A stretch of DNA of 64,000 nucleotides from Heracleum sosnowskyi (taxonomy: Eukaryota > Streptophyta > Magnoliopsida > Apiales > Apiaceae): the NCBI GenBank assembly GCA_030848705.1, contig CM061237.1, positions 78,053,910 through 78,117,909 of the forward strand, given 5' to 3'. The notes under the pieces were generated by a model. It was not told the origin of the DNA. It searched no databases and saw only the letters and a list, made by a program, of their open reading frames with translations. Within the stretch, counting starts at the first letter, position 1. Each line of letters starts with the position of its first letter. Positions 22,788-34,619 of the stretch are shown here, piece after piece. A program made the position numbers and the translations under genes.

Positions 22788-25420
22788 GGTCAGTTTTTGG
22801 TCACTGAAACAAGCCAGGATTAGGTGTAACAATAATGAGAGAATTTAAGGTGAGAAGTAGGACTTAAGCTTCATAGGTAAGATAGGATTTGTAGATGTAG
22901 GTTACCTTTAGGATGAGTATTAGTAGAATTAAGATAACCCTTTACTGTTTTAGTATCTTCTTGGTTTATTATTGTGTTGTTGCAGATAATGGCTGTTTCG
23001 AGAGATTAACCTTCATTTGAGATTCCTTTTCCCAAGCCAGAGTCGTCAATATCAGTATCAGTGCATGCACACGGCCAAGTGGAGATTTCCATTACCCTTT
23101 GGGTAAATTTCTTTTCTGATAGTATAGCTGCAAGTCAAGGCAGATTTATTTTTTTTACGTATAAAATGAAAGGGATTGGAGATGGATGGAATATTGAATG
23201 GATTATGGATTAGGTGTGGATGATTGAGTTAGTATTTGAGATATTTTTAAACAGGGCATAGTCCATTTTACGAATAGGTCATGCCGAATTTTCTACAGAA
23301 ATATTAGCTTAAGTTACGCATTTTCATGTTATATAGTATTCCGACATATCGAGCGAGTATACGCTGGAACCATCTGAAGATCGGGTTACGGACGAGGAAA
23401 CTAATTCGAAGCTGGAGGAATCAATCGGAGAATCAGACTACCAGTTCGGAAGACATCACTTGTAGATCCTTATGTACTTTACAGAATTTCATCTACAACT
23501 TCGGCTACACCACGGAAGCTATAGGAAACACCACGCCAGGTGTCGTATCAAGTGTGGTTAGAGTTGAGCGAGAGTAGAATCCCCAAGATAACGTCTAGAA
23601 ACACTTAGATAGATTCTTTACGATATAATAACGATTTTCCCCCGCGATAGGGACATTTGCCCAGAGAAGTGGCCTAAGTGTAGATTCTTTCTTTATTCAA
23701 GATTACATACAGTTGATTTACTATCGGGACATACCTATAACCTCAAACTAGAAATTAACTCCCCTAAGGACCATCTACATGAGACAAGGCATGATTATCT
23801 CCATACGTTCGATGTAAGGATAAGTCAGTTCAGAACTAGCCATTGATTTTATTCAATTTACCTTTTTAAAAGATTCAATTTTTCATTTCTATTATTTTAT
23901 TCTTTACGAAATACCTCTATTGTTCAGAGGCTAATTGATCCAATATTATATATATATATAACATAAACTTTTGAAACTCTTAAACTTTTCCTATGTTCCT
24001 CTTAAATTTTTTTATCCTCCTTGTTGTAACTGAGATGAACAACCCTATATATATAGGGGATTCAGGTACTTTCTATCTGTGTGATAGAAGTCCGGTGGGA
24101 CGCCACCAGTGGTGTGTTTGTCATGGAAGTACTAAAGGTTGGCCACCTTCTGTACCTTGTTGTTTAAATTGACAAATGCAACCTGATAAAGTTCGATGAT
24201 CATTTTGATCTCTTAGTTTGATTCTTTTTACCAGAAATTCTTACTAAACATACTTGTCATATATCCATATCTATTGACACCTTCTGTCGGAAACTCTTAG
24301 AGGTATCAGTGATTTGAAATTGCAAAGGCGAATGACGGTATTCTGAGTGTCAAGCTGTACTTATATTGACGGGAAACTGTTTTGATCAAAAATGGGAAAT
24401 TGTTTTAAAAGGAGGGATTGGATGTCGAGTTAAATTGCTCATTAGATTTACAACACGATGTTAAGGTTTATTATTACCGAGAGTTGTAGTATGGATAAGG
24501 AGAAGGTAACAAGGATATACCAATACTAATCAGGTTGAAGTATGAAGTAAAGTGATATTGGATATACTAAAAAGGAGTTGATTATTGTTGATGAAAGACT
24601 GTTATTCTACTTGTCAGAAAAGTATATATAAGCACCTGTTTATCCTATATTTCACTTTGGATATAGTAGTTAAAACATTACAAGGTTTTGAACGTCTTGA
24701 GACCAAATGTTGGACATAAATTTTAGAACCGAAGCATGATAACTTGAGCGTAACATGGTTTGAACCAAAATTTATATATATCTGGCCAGGTTTATGTCCG
24801 AATATGTGAATATTGATGAGAAGAGAGTTAAGAGACTCCAACAGGGGAAATGAGGTCGTGGATTAGGAGTAAAGTGATTGTAATTGACTTGACTATTTAT
24901 ACAGTTGTGGTATGGAAGGCTATGAGAATCAAAAGTGAAAGTGATTGATCACAAACAGAAGAAGCTAGAAAAGGGAAGTCAGAGACACCGGAAAGGAAAC
25001 CAACAAATAGGGAACTTTTAGAACCATTTCAATATAAGGCCTGAGTTTCAGTCAAATAGGAATGTTGGATTTGGAAGACCAGAAACTGGAAATGATAAGT
25101 AAGGGAACCGTCCATAAAATATGGATTAACCAAGACCTCCAAAACCTCCGATACCAGAATGTAGAACTTGTGGAAAGAAGCAACTGGGAGTTTGTAATAA
25201 GATCAATATGGTCCGTTACAAGTGTACTCAGACATGACACTACGCCAATGAGAGCCATAAACCGAAGGCAAGAGTTACGTGTAACAAGTGTAGGTAGGTA
25301 TGACATTCCTTAAGAGATTACAAGCACTAGACCCAGTAAGCAATATGTTAAGGGTAACATGACCATTACACACTAAGTAACCAAGGACAAGAATCCTCAA
25401 TATAACCATGAGTGATACAG
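22788..25420 (+). pseudogene. gag: Leader and degenerate gag of element E
   Basis: A likely Gag start at 22989 is followed by a stop within seven codons. Capsid sequence is recognisable only near the end (about 24800-24960), where VKRLQQG-like and RSWIRSKV-like sequence parallels B's gag at 4460-4530. A basic linker and two ruined zinc knuckles (25205-25320: Cys and His positions present but with stops) follow. The 83-codon frame at 23326-23577 is unassigned. 23600-24600 holds AT-rich sequence plus the block shared with C. Confidence 0.7.
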
Positions 25421-27887
25421 TAAAGAACAAGGATGTGGTTGCGGATACGTTTCATATTAGCTACATAAGTGCCAAAGTGTTAACGGATTCGAAGCCACAA
25501 AGTATTGTATTTTCAGAGAATTTGCTCGTAAGTCGGACTGTAAAACGCAACGGTTAAGTAAAGTTTTGACTACATGAATAGCTACTCAGGAGCATATATC
25601 GATTAATCTAGCTTGTCCTCACTGTGAGATTGATATAATAGAAATCTGATGTAAATTCTAAGAAAGGATTGGTTAACAGAGTAGGAAGAAAATGGAAATT
25701 TCGAGCCCTAGATAATGTAAAAGTTGTTATCCAAGGCCGAAAGCAGACGAAGATGTATCTAACTATCAAATAGGTAAACGATTATTGTGTCAAGGTTGAA
25801 AAGCTTATCGTCATACGAGGTAAATGTTAGGAAAGAAACACCTTGGATAGAGAAGATTCTAGTAGCTAACGAATTTCAAATTGTATTACTTGAAAATCTT
25901 TTAGGTTTACCTCCCGCCAGGGAAGTAGATTTGTTGAAGACTTAGCACCCGGGACAAAACCAGTTTCGACGGCTCCATATAGAATGGCATAAGTAGAAAT
26001 GAAAGAGTTAGAAATTCAATTGCAAGATCTTAGGAAAAAGGGAGTTATAAGGTCTAGTGTATTCCTATTGGGTGTGCCAAGTTGACCATTAAGAACAAAT
26101 ACCCATTATCAAGGATTGATGATCTAACCAGTTAAAGAACACAGTGTGCTTTTCAAAATTTATTTATGATTTGGTTATTGTCTTTTAAAAAAAAAAAAAA
26201 ACTCGAAGATATTCCTTAGACGATGTTTTGAACCTGATGTACATAGACACTATGAGTTCTTAGTGATGGAGTTCGGTTTGATGAATTCAACTGCCACTTT
26301 TATGAACATGATGAATAGAAATTTTAAGAAATATTTGGATAAGTTTGAGAATGTTTACATAAATGACATCTTAAGGTATTCAAAGATGGAAGAAGAGCAT
26401 ACAGATCATTTGAGAATAACCCTAGAAATTTTAAGAAAAGAGATATTGTGCGCAAAGTTTTCTAAGTGCGAGTTTTGGTTGAAAGAATTACAATTACTAG
26501 GACAGGTAATTAGTAGAGAATGAATCCAAGTGGATCCAGCTAAGGTTGAAACGTTAATGAATTGAGTAAGGCCTAAGGCACCTACAAAAGTTAGAGGTTT
26601 TATGAGATTGGATAGAGATTATCGAAGGTTTTTCAAGGATTATACCAAGATAGCCACACCATTAACCAAGCTTACTAGAAAGCATCCAAGAGTTAAGATA
26701 AATGGAAAAGGAAGTATTTAAATTGCTAGAGGAACGGAACTCTTTAGTCGAGCCATAATGGTAAAGTAGATTCATTGTTACCGGAAATGATGACTCATGT
26801 ACCTTAGGACAATATCAATAACTAAAATTGAGAACACAACTTTGTGTTAAGAATCAAGACTGATTTAACATGTTAAGATGACTGTATATATTTCTAGACA
26901 GCTGATAAACCACGAGTGGAAACACCCGACACATGACTGAGAACTAGCCACAATAGTCTTCGCATTGATTTGGAGGCCTACTTGTATGAAGGAAAATATG
27001 AAATCTATTCGGATCATAAACATTTGAAATATATTTTCACCGAAAAGGAGTTGTATACATAAGGTAGAGGAAATGGTTAGGACTGATTAAGGAATTTGAA
27101 AAAGTAGGAATAGAGGTTCGTATTTCAGATCAAGCGACGGAGATGATAAACATATATACAATGACTTTTCAACTGGAGCGGCTAGAGAAAAGTAGAAAAA
27201 TGTCTAGCGGAAGTGATGAGCGATAACATGAGTAACTTTACAGGAGAAAGTAGAAGGAGTCAAAAGGATGATAAAGGAATTTTTAGGTTTTTCTCTAGGA
27301 ATTGGATACCTAGTGTGACATGGTTAAAGAATGAGATACTGAGTGATGCTCGTGAATTCGAAGTATTCGATCCATCCCAGATGTACGAAGATGTAACAAG
27401 GCTTAAAAGAAAATCTTGGTGGACATATACGAAAGAGATATTACTGGATGAGTAAGTAAGTGTTTTACCTGTCAGGGAGTTAAAACTGAACATCAAAGAC
27501 CTAGTGGATAATTACAACCAATAGAAATTCCTGAGTTGAAATAGGAACATCTCATGATGCCAATTGAGTCATGTTCGACAGATTAAACAAGTCGGTACAT
27601 TTCCTTTTTCCATCAACGAGAAACATTCATTGGATAAATTGGTTTTATCTGTAAGAGAAAGTAGTAAAGCAGGAGGTTCAAGTATCAATCGAATCTTACC
27701 AAGACCCTCATTTTAATTCAAGATTTGGAAGAAAGTTTTGACATGCTCAGAAACCAAGTTAAATATGTGTACCGTTTATCGTCCTTAAGCATATAGTCAT
27801 AGTGAATAGACTATCCAGACAATCGAAGATATACTTAGAATTTGTGCGATGGATTTTGAAAGCAATTGAGGTGATCATTTACCATTA
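25421..27887 (+). pseudogene. pol: Degenerate protease, RT, RNase H and integrase start of E
   Basis: Protease (from about 25440) reads LTDSKATKS-like with the catalytic Gly changed. RT begins near 25840, with a deletion before LTIKNKYPL and an A-tract at about 26188. The 86-codon frame 26263-26523 covers the palm, but the catalytic box reads YINDI instead of Y/F-x-DDI, losing the first Asp. RNase H fragments follow at about 26880-27110 (SRQLINHE-like, DHKHLKYIF). Integrase zinc-binding and core fragments lie at 27213-27455 and 27500-27880. Many stops and at least a dozen frame changes; enzymatically dead. Confidence 0.85.
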
Positions 27888-28550
27888 GTGGAATTCTTTT
27901 GCCGCAACAGCTATCACGCAAGTATTGGAATGCCCCTGTATGAAGCATTGTATGGAAGTAAATGTAGGTCGCCTGCATATTGGGAAGAAGTGGGAGAACG
28001 AAAAGTTTTGGGACCCGAGCTAGTACAACAAACGAAAGAAAAGATTGAAATCATTCGGAAAAGACTAGTTACGGCACAAGACAGACAACGGAAGTACGCT
28101 AACCAAGACATGAAGGATCTAATCTTTGAAGAAGGAAATCAAGTGTTGCTAAAAGTGTCACCATGGAAAGGAGTTACGAGATTCGGCAAGAAAGGGAAAC
28201 TTAGCCCGAGATATGTAGGACTGTTTGAGATATTGAGACGTATTGGAAAAGTTGCATATGAGTTAGCGTTACCACCCCACATGGAGCACATTCATAACGT
28301 TTTTCATGTTTCGATGCTTAAGAGATTTAATCCTGATACAAATCACGTGATCGAATATGAGCCTATTGAGATTCAACCCGATTTGTCATATGTAGAACAA
28401 CCTGTAGAAATTCAGGATCATATGGATAGGAAACTAAGGAATAAGACTGTTAAGTTAGTTAAGGTTTTGTGGAGGAATCCCAAAGTTGAAGAATCGACTT
28501 GGGAACTCGAGAGCGAGATGCTTGAAAAGTATCCGCATCTATTTTCATAA
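27888..28550 (+). CDS. Integrase C-terminus with chromodomain, element E (220 codons open)
   Basis: The only long open frame in E. It starts in the end of the integrase core (SYHASIGMPLYEALYG, CRSPAYWEEVGE), continues through a charged helical linker and the GPY/F motif (SPRYVGLFEIL, Pro-Phe changed to Leu-Phe), then VAYELALPP and VFHVSMLK. It ends with a chromodomain-like VLWRNPKVEESTWELES and EKYPHLF. B has the same segment with a frameshift. The Met at 27888 is just the first in the open stretch, not a family start. Probably the 3' end of a dead pol; its openness amid ruined sequence is notable. Confidence 0.75.
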   Translation: MEFFCRNSYHASIGMPLYEALYGSKCRSPAYWEEVGERKVLGPELVQQTKEKIEIIRKRLVTAQDRQRKYANQDMKDLIFEEGNQVLLKVSPWKGVTRFGKKGKLSPRYVGLFEILRRIGKVAYELALPPHMEHIHNVFHVSMLKRFNPDTNHVIEYEPIEIQPDLSYVEQPVEIQDHMDRKLRNKTVKLVKVLWRNPKVEESTWELESEMLEKYPHLFS

Positions 28551-28578
28551 GGTTAGATTATGTGGACAGAATCTTTTT

Positions 28579-28591
28579 AAGGGGGGAAAGT
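28579..28591 (+). other. Polypurine tract of element E
   Basis: AAGGGGGGAAAGT directly before the 3' LTR. Confidence 0.88.
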
Positions 28592-31500
28592 TATAACGAC
28601 TCAGAAAAACGCTTGTACAGTATTAATATTTAATAATATTTGAGATCTATGATATGTGAATATTGTGTGAAAGGTGGATATTTGAAAATGTGATGATTAG
28701 ATGTTTACTTGGTGAATGGTATGGATTAAAATATATGTGTATGCTTTTAATTGCATTTTATATGAATTTCTTATTAAAAATTAGTTCTTTTTGACCTTCC
28801 GGGAATTTTATAAAATCATCGGAGATTCTTTTTATTGTGAAATCTTTTTCACAACCTTTATTTTATATTCTATTATTTTCTAAAATTAATGGATGAATTT
28901 ATATTTGGCTTTAAGGATTTAAAAACGATTTTATGAGTTAAATGTCATTTATGTGATCTAAACTTTGAAAATTCATATTTAATTCAATTTTGATCATAAA
29001 AATATTTTAAAAATATGTGTGAGCTTGTAAATTTGTATTCTCTATTTTAAAAATAAAAATTTGATTTTTAGATATTATTTTCATTTTATTTCGGATTTTA
29101 GAAAGGCATTATATTGGTTTTCTTTTATTAAAAATCAGATTTTTAATTGTGAAGTTACTGTTTTACCCTTGGGGCTTATCAAACCCTCAAGCCCAGCATT
29201 CTCCCCCTTTTCTTATTGTCGACACCTCTGTTCTCTCTTCTCTGCTCTCTCTCTCTCGGCTAGTCTCATTTTCTGTAAAAATCTTCATCCTTCTCTTCTT
29301 TTCTCTCCACACAATCAATTGTTATATATATATATATACATATACGATCGTGGTTGTGTGTGTGTGTGTGTGTATGGCCGTGTGTATATGTGTGTACCAG
29401 TTTTGCATGCAAGAGATTTTGGTGATTTTGGTGATTTTGATCTTCTTTCAATTCGGAAAGCTTGTTTGTGATGATTTCGTGATTAATTGGTTGTTTTAAA
29501 TTGCTTATTGGTGAGGTTTGTTGAAGGAAACCCGAATTCCGGGCACCTCCAAACCATGCCGCCGTCGGCAATGAGCTCCGGCGAGCCGACGGGGACGATG
29601 ATGATGTTCTTGAGTCCAATTTATGTATTAATAGCTATGTTTAGATGTAATTTTGATTGCATGTTGAGAAATCGAAAAGCATGTATGTATTTTTGATTTT
29701 CTCCTTTTTGTAAAATTGGTTTGAAGTATTGATGTTGATGATTAATTGATAGCCTCAAGGTTATAGTGATTGCATGTTAGTGATTGTGTTAAGTTTAGAG
29801 AATTTTGGATTATATATGTTTGATATTTGATTTTAAGTTGAAGGTTTTGATTTGGGGTTTTTGTCGGATTAGAAGTGTAGTGTTTGTGATTGTTGGTGCT
29901 AATTGATTTTAATGTATAAATTGAGTACTTCTTCTTAAAGTTCTGATTTGTGAGTGTTGTGGAAGCCTAAGTAGTTGAGAATGGTAAATTAGTTGTATCA
30001 TAGGTTATGCAATAAGAATGTTAGTGATTAAAGGTTTATGTGCAAAATGTTGAGATGCCCAGAAACTGTCTGTTCTGTTTTGGTTAATTGCAATTGCTTG
30101 CTACCTGTTTTAGACAGTAAGTCTAAGAGGAAAGTGTTCTAGTTGGAGTCTAGTTTGCTCAGGTGCAAACCTTGTATCGATAGAGTTAGCGAGTAAAGAG
30201 TTATGAATGTTTTACTAAAAGTTGCGCAGCAGGGATTTTTCTGTGCTTCAGTTCATACTTTAACCTGTTCGTTTTTAGTCTAAATAAACTGTTCTGAAGT
30301 TGAAATGTTTATTCTGAGTTGGAGTAGTAATCAGGAAGTAGTCTGTCAAATGTGGTATTTGTTTGATTACTTTTGGATTTATGAAAAATGTTTTAGTAAA
30401 GTATGCGCAGCAGATTTTTCAGCTTTTTGAGATGAAAACATTGTTTGTAAAGGTGTTAAGGATATGGTTAGCATTGGTCAAGTTGATTTAAAGGGATAAC
30501 CAAGTGTGGTATGATTTGAAAGTTAGATTATATACATATGTATTAAAGGAGTATATTATGTGAACTTGAATGGCAATGTGCGCTTATGTGAGTTTTGTGC
30601 TTATCATATGGATAAGAGATTATAAGTGATATAAATATTATGTGTTTACGCGTTTAGGGAACGTGGGGTAGTTTAGATTAAGGATTAGAATTTTGAGAGG
30701 ATCATTCTGAAATAGTATATACTCTTTTGTAGAGTTGCGAGACGTGGAACATAGAAATAAAGGCAAGGCGAAGGCAGAAATTCAGTGAGTACAGTTTGTT
30801 CTAAAAGCTACTTAAGAATCCAAAGAAGTAGAGCCTATAAATAAAGGAAAGACCAAGGTGGAGAACCAGTGATTTCTCATTACCCTTTTTGCTATTAAGG
30901 CAAGTAATACTAACTTTCTTTCGTATTTTGATTCCATTCTTTCATTTTGACATATATGAATTGCTATCTTGCTTTGATATACTTTTAATTCTGAAAACAC
31001 ATATTGTTCATTGGTAACCCTTATCTCTGTTCATATACCATGTTGTTCTGTACACCCTACTTTGTTTAGTTTTCTTTTCTTGAACCTTTATACCCTGATT
31101 ATATCAATGTATTAAAGCTCAATAACCTATGGTTCTATAATCTGAAGTTGATCACCTGCTTATGCATTCCTTTTATACCTGAAAGTGAATATATCTGAAC
31201 CCTCATTCTAATTACATTTCCAAAATGTACCGGATAACATTTTCTTCTTGTTTTCCCATTAATAGAAATCCAGATTGATCATATTGAACTTATCCAATTC
31301 CCAAAAGACTCTTTTATATACAAACATTATAGACACAACACAATGTCTTGTGAACCATATCTTGCTTAAACTCTTCTTTAGGCCTTATTCTTATCCTTTG
31401 ATTATACTTACATTTTAACCTGAGATTCTATTACATTAGATTTGAACTTGTACCTATGAATCACATACTTACTTGAAATTGAGAATACATGAACCTTCAC

Positions 31501-32481
31501 TTGAGTACTATACAAACACACATCCAATGATTTACAAAGGATTTCTTTCATAAGAAAGGTTTTAAAAGAAAGGAAGTTTCAAAATTTATAATCATTTGAA
31601 TTCCGATTTATGATTTCCACGGATTTCTAAGTTTGGAGGCATAAGAGGCCGAGAGACGCCGGCCCAGCACTTTTTAATTATAATAAATGGACTAGGGATG
31701 GACTAGTCTAAAGGCCAATGTGTGCCTATTGGGACCCAATACAATGACCAGAGGGACTGTGTGTCCGGTATGCGGACATTACGTGGCTGATCACCCGTAT
31801 TGTCCGGTGCGTTGTGAAAAATCTCCAAATTACTTATTGTTTTTCTTGAAATCATATATCTTTATAAGGAAATGGGTTTACCCTTTGAAATTGTATATTC
31901 ATGTCATTGTTCTGATAATCCCTTGATATGGATTCTGCTATACCCATGACATACATATTGATATTGGAAACTGTCTTGAAATTGTATATTCATTTCACTG
32001 TTCTGATAATCCCTTGATATGGATTCTGCTATACCTATGAAATACATATTGATATTGGAAACTGTTTCACAGTGGTTAACTATTTGGATATATTATTACT
32101 TGCTGAGCATTTGGCTCATTCTTTCCCCTGTTCTAACCCATAGTTAAAAGAGAAGATGGTACGCACTTTTCAGTCAGCTAGGAAGTCTTCCTATAGGGTT
32201 ATTTTTGGGATGCCAGCTCAGGCAGGTGATGAAGACTTGTAGAAGGTGTTTTGTATAAGGGAATGTAGAACTTTTAAGACACGGTTGTAATAACTTTTGA
32301 GACTTTTATTATGTAATAAAATGAAGTAGATAGTTGATGCTTGTTTCATACCATTACCTGTTAAAGATCCAGGGTAAAGTTGGGGTCGCGTCTGCATGTT
32401 TATATTATTAATCACAGGTTTATAAGTATAGAGGTTGTAGTGACTCCCCCAATCATGACCCCAGATTGGGAGGGCGTCACA
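28592..32481 (+). mobile_element. 3' LTR of element E, 3890 bp
   Basis: Matches the 5' LTR throughout. It is about 70 bp longer because of an insertion near 30808-30890, with AAAGAAGTAGAGCC-type sequence absent from the 5' copy. Ends at 32481, followed by TTTAG. TATA box mutated. Confidence 0.93.
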
Positions 32482-34606
32482 TTTAGTACTGTCTTAATTA
32501 AGACACACAACATTGAGTTCATGTGATCAAATTGATCCCTCAGTGATCTTTTTATTTCCGATAATGATCGCTTTAGAATATGTAAATTTGATAACCACAA
32601 TTGTGGGACATTTGCTATGATACAGAACCTTTTCTCTTCAAAATATCATGAAGTTTGTTATTTCAAATAATCTGGAAGGTATGCCACCAGGTTGGGAGGA
32701 AATTTACCTTACCTTAATGAACGAAGAATTGCGATTGAATTACCACGAACGAAAGCGGATCATAATGCGATTAGAATACTAGCGACATATAACAGAGCCA
32801 GTTGTTCTCTCTCTATCGATTGATGTTACGATGTGGAAGAGTGGGTCAACCTTTAATTGACAAAAAACGACAGTATTTGAAGATGAAATAATATTTGAAG
32901 GAACTACGATGTGCTATGAAGCCTCAGTAACCATTTATGTAGTTAGGTAATTCAAGAGTTGATGAGAAATTGGGAAAAATGTGAAATTGTGCTGATGTTA
33001 TCCCAGGTTGTGGAAAATGGACATAATAGATTTTTGTCTCAATGAGAAGAACTTCTAAATACAATGATAGGCTAATAATGGAGAATGATTGGATCTTTGA
33101 ATATTTCAGGATTATATGATATGGTTGCAAGTCTTTTGCTCACTATAGTTAAGGTAGATCTTACCAGTCAATGTGGATGTATAAAATAAGAACCAAGATG
33201 ATGTCGATTTGATCAAGTTATTTGGGGAATAAGATGGTACCCTGGGAAAGGTGTCCTGAGTGTTACTGCGAATGTATCTTCTAAATTATTTGGGAATCAG
33301 ATGGAGATTAATTAAGTTCTTGGAATTAAGTAGAACAATTTTTAGGTATGAAGCTAAGTCACCAAGTTGATGAGGTGTATTTCTCACCATATTTATAACT
33401 AAGAAAAGAAGATGAAGAGGCTTTAGCAAGGATCTGAAGATAATGGACAAGGTAGGGAGTGATTGTTTTAACTGAATATTTATCTTACAATTGGTACAGA
33501 AAGTATGTGATCATTGAAAGTAGTTGTTAGCTATATTGGAAATAGATGGAATTAACCAAGAGATTATATTGGAGGCTGACCTTATAAGTAGTAAAGCGAG
33601 ATTGGAGATGTAAATATCTTCGGTACAAGAATTGGAAATGATGGAGCTTTAAGGTTATAATAACAAGAGATTAACTAGAAGAAATGACTGAAATTAGGAT
33701 TCAACCAGAATTGATCAGAGAGAAAGGGTTGCATTAAGGAAAGAATTATGGAAAAAGAAATGGATTCAATTACAGGAGAGAACGAGAAAGTATAAGGGAT
33801 AAGAAGGAAATGCAAGAATATATATAAGAGATTTAAAAAGAATATTAATGTTGGTGAGTATCTAAGTACTTGAGATGTTAGAAAATGAAGACAGAATAAC
33901 AGAGATATAGTAGACGATTACGACTAAGAGATTCCTGAACGGAAGTGGAAACGTATTAAGATAGACTTTGTAGTAGAGTTGCCAAGGCCTAGAGCTAATC
34001 ATGATACTATTGGGTTATTATTGACCGATTAACAAGAGATATTCATTGGATGAGTTGGTTCATCTCTATTTGAATGAGATAGTAGTACGACATGGAATGA
34101 CGGGTTCAATTGTATCTGACAGAGATCCGCGACTTAATTCAAGAATTCAGACAGACGGTCAGAATGAGTAGACCATCCAGACGACTAAAAGACGGACTAT
34201 AGTTGTGTATTAAATTTTGAAGCTAATTGGAAGGATCACTTACCATTGGTTAAATTCCTTTATAACATCAGTTATCATGACAATTTTGAAATGCTACCTT
34301 ACGTCGATCTACTGCGTGTTGGGAAAGTTGCGTACGAATTTGCTTACCACCCCATGTGCAGTGTATTCATAATGTTTTTGGTAGAATATGAACCTACAGA
34401 GATTTAATTAAATTTGTTCTATGTTGAGCAACCGATTAAGATATTGAGTCGGTATAAGAAAGTGTTAAGTAATAGAGCTGTCAAATTAGTATGAGTTTGA
34501 GGAGAAATCCTAAGGTTGAAGAGACAACCTAGGAATTTGAGGGAGAGATGTTGGAAAAGTATCCGCATATGTTTGTACAAGCTGATTCTGAGGACATAAT
34601 CCTTTT
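32482..34606 (+). pseudogene. pol: Right internal remnant of C (RNase H and integrase debris)
   Basis: Heavily decayed. Recognisable shreds in family order: a TEIRIQPELIRE-like stretch near 33690 and MDSITGENE near 33760 (RNase H to integrase linker); an integrase core start near 33930-34030 (IPERKWKRIKIDFVVELPRPRANHD-like with stops); SDRDPR near 34120; QTDGQNE near 34150; and chromodomain end debris at 34490-34580. An ELPRTKADHNA-like piece at 32735 may be a second integrase fragment. No reading frame survives. Confidence 0.7.
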
Positions 34607-34619
34607 AAGGGGGGAAGGA
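34607..34619 (+). other. Polypurine tract of element C
   Basis: AAGGGGGGAAGGA directly before TGTAAGATCC. Confidence 0.88.

Larger units (their letters stand above)
18954..32481 (+). mobile_element. Element E: complete chromovirus inserted in C, 13.5 kb
   Basis: Two near-identical LTRs (18954-22772 and 28592-32481), iMet primer site, polypurine tract and perfect 5-bp target duplications TTTAG. The internal 5.8 kb follows gag-pro-RT-RNaseH-IN-chromodomain order but is full of stops, frameshifts and small deletions. Only the integrase C-terminus is open over its length. LTRs differ by roughly 1% by eye plus a ~70-bp insertion in the 3' copy, so insertion is recent compared with the decay of its genes: a non-autonomous, trans-mobilised copy. 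Confidence 0.93.
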
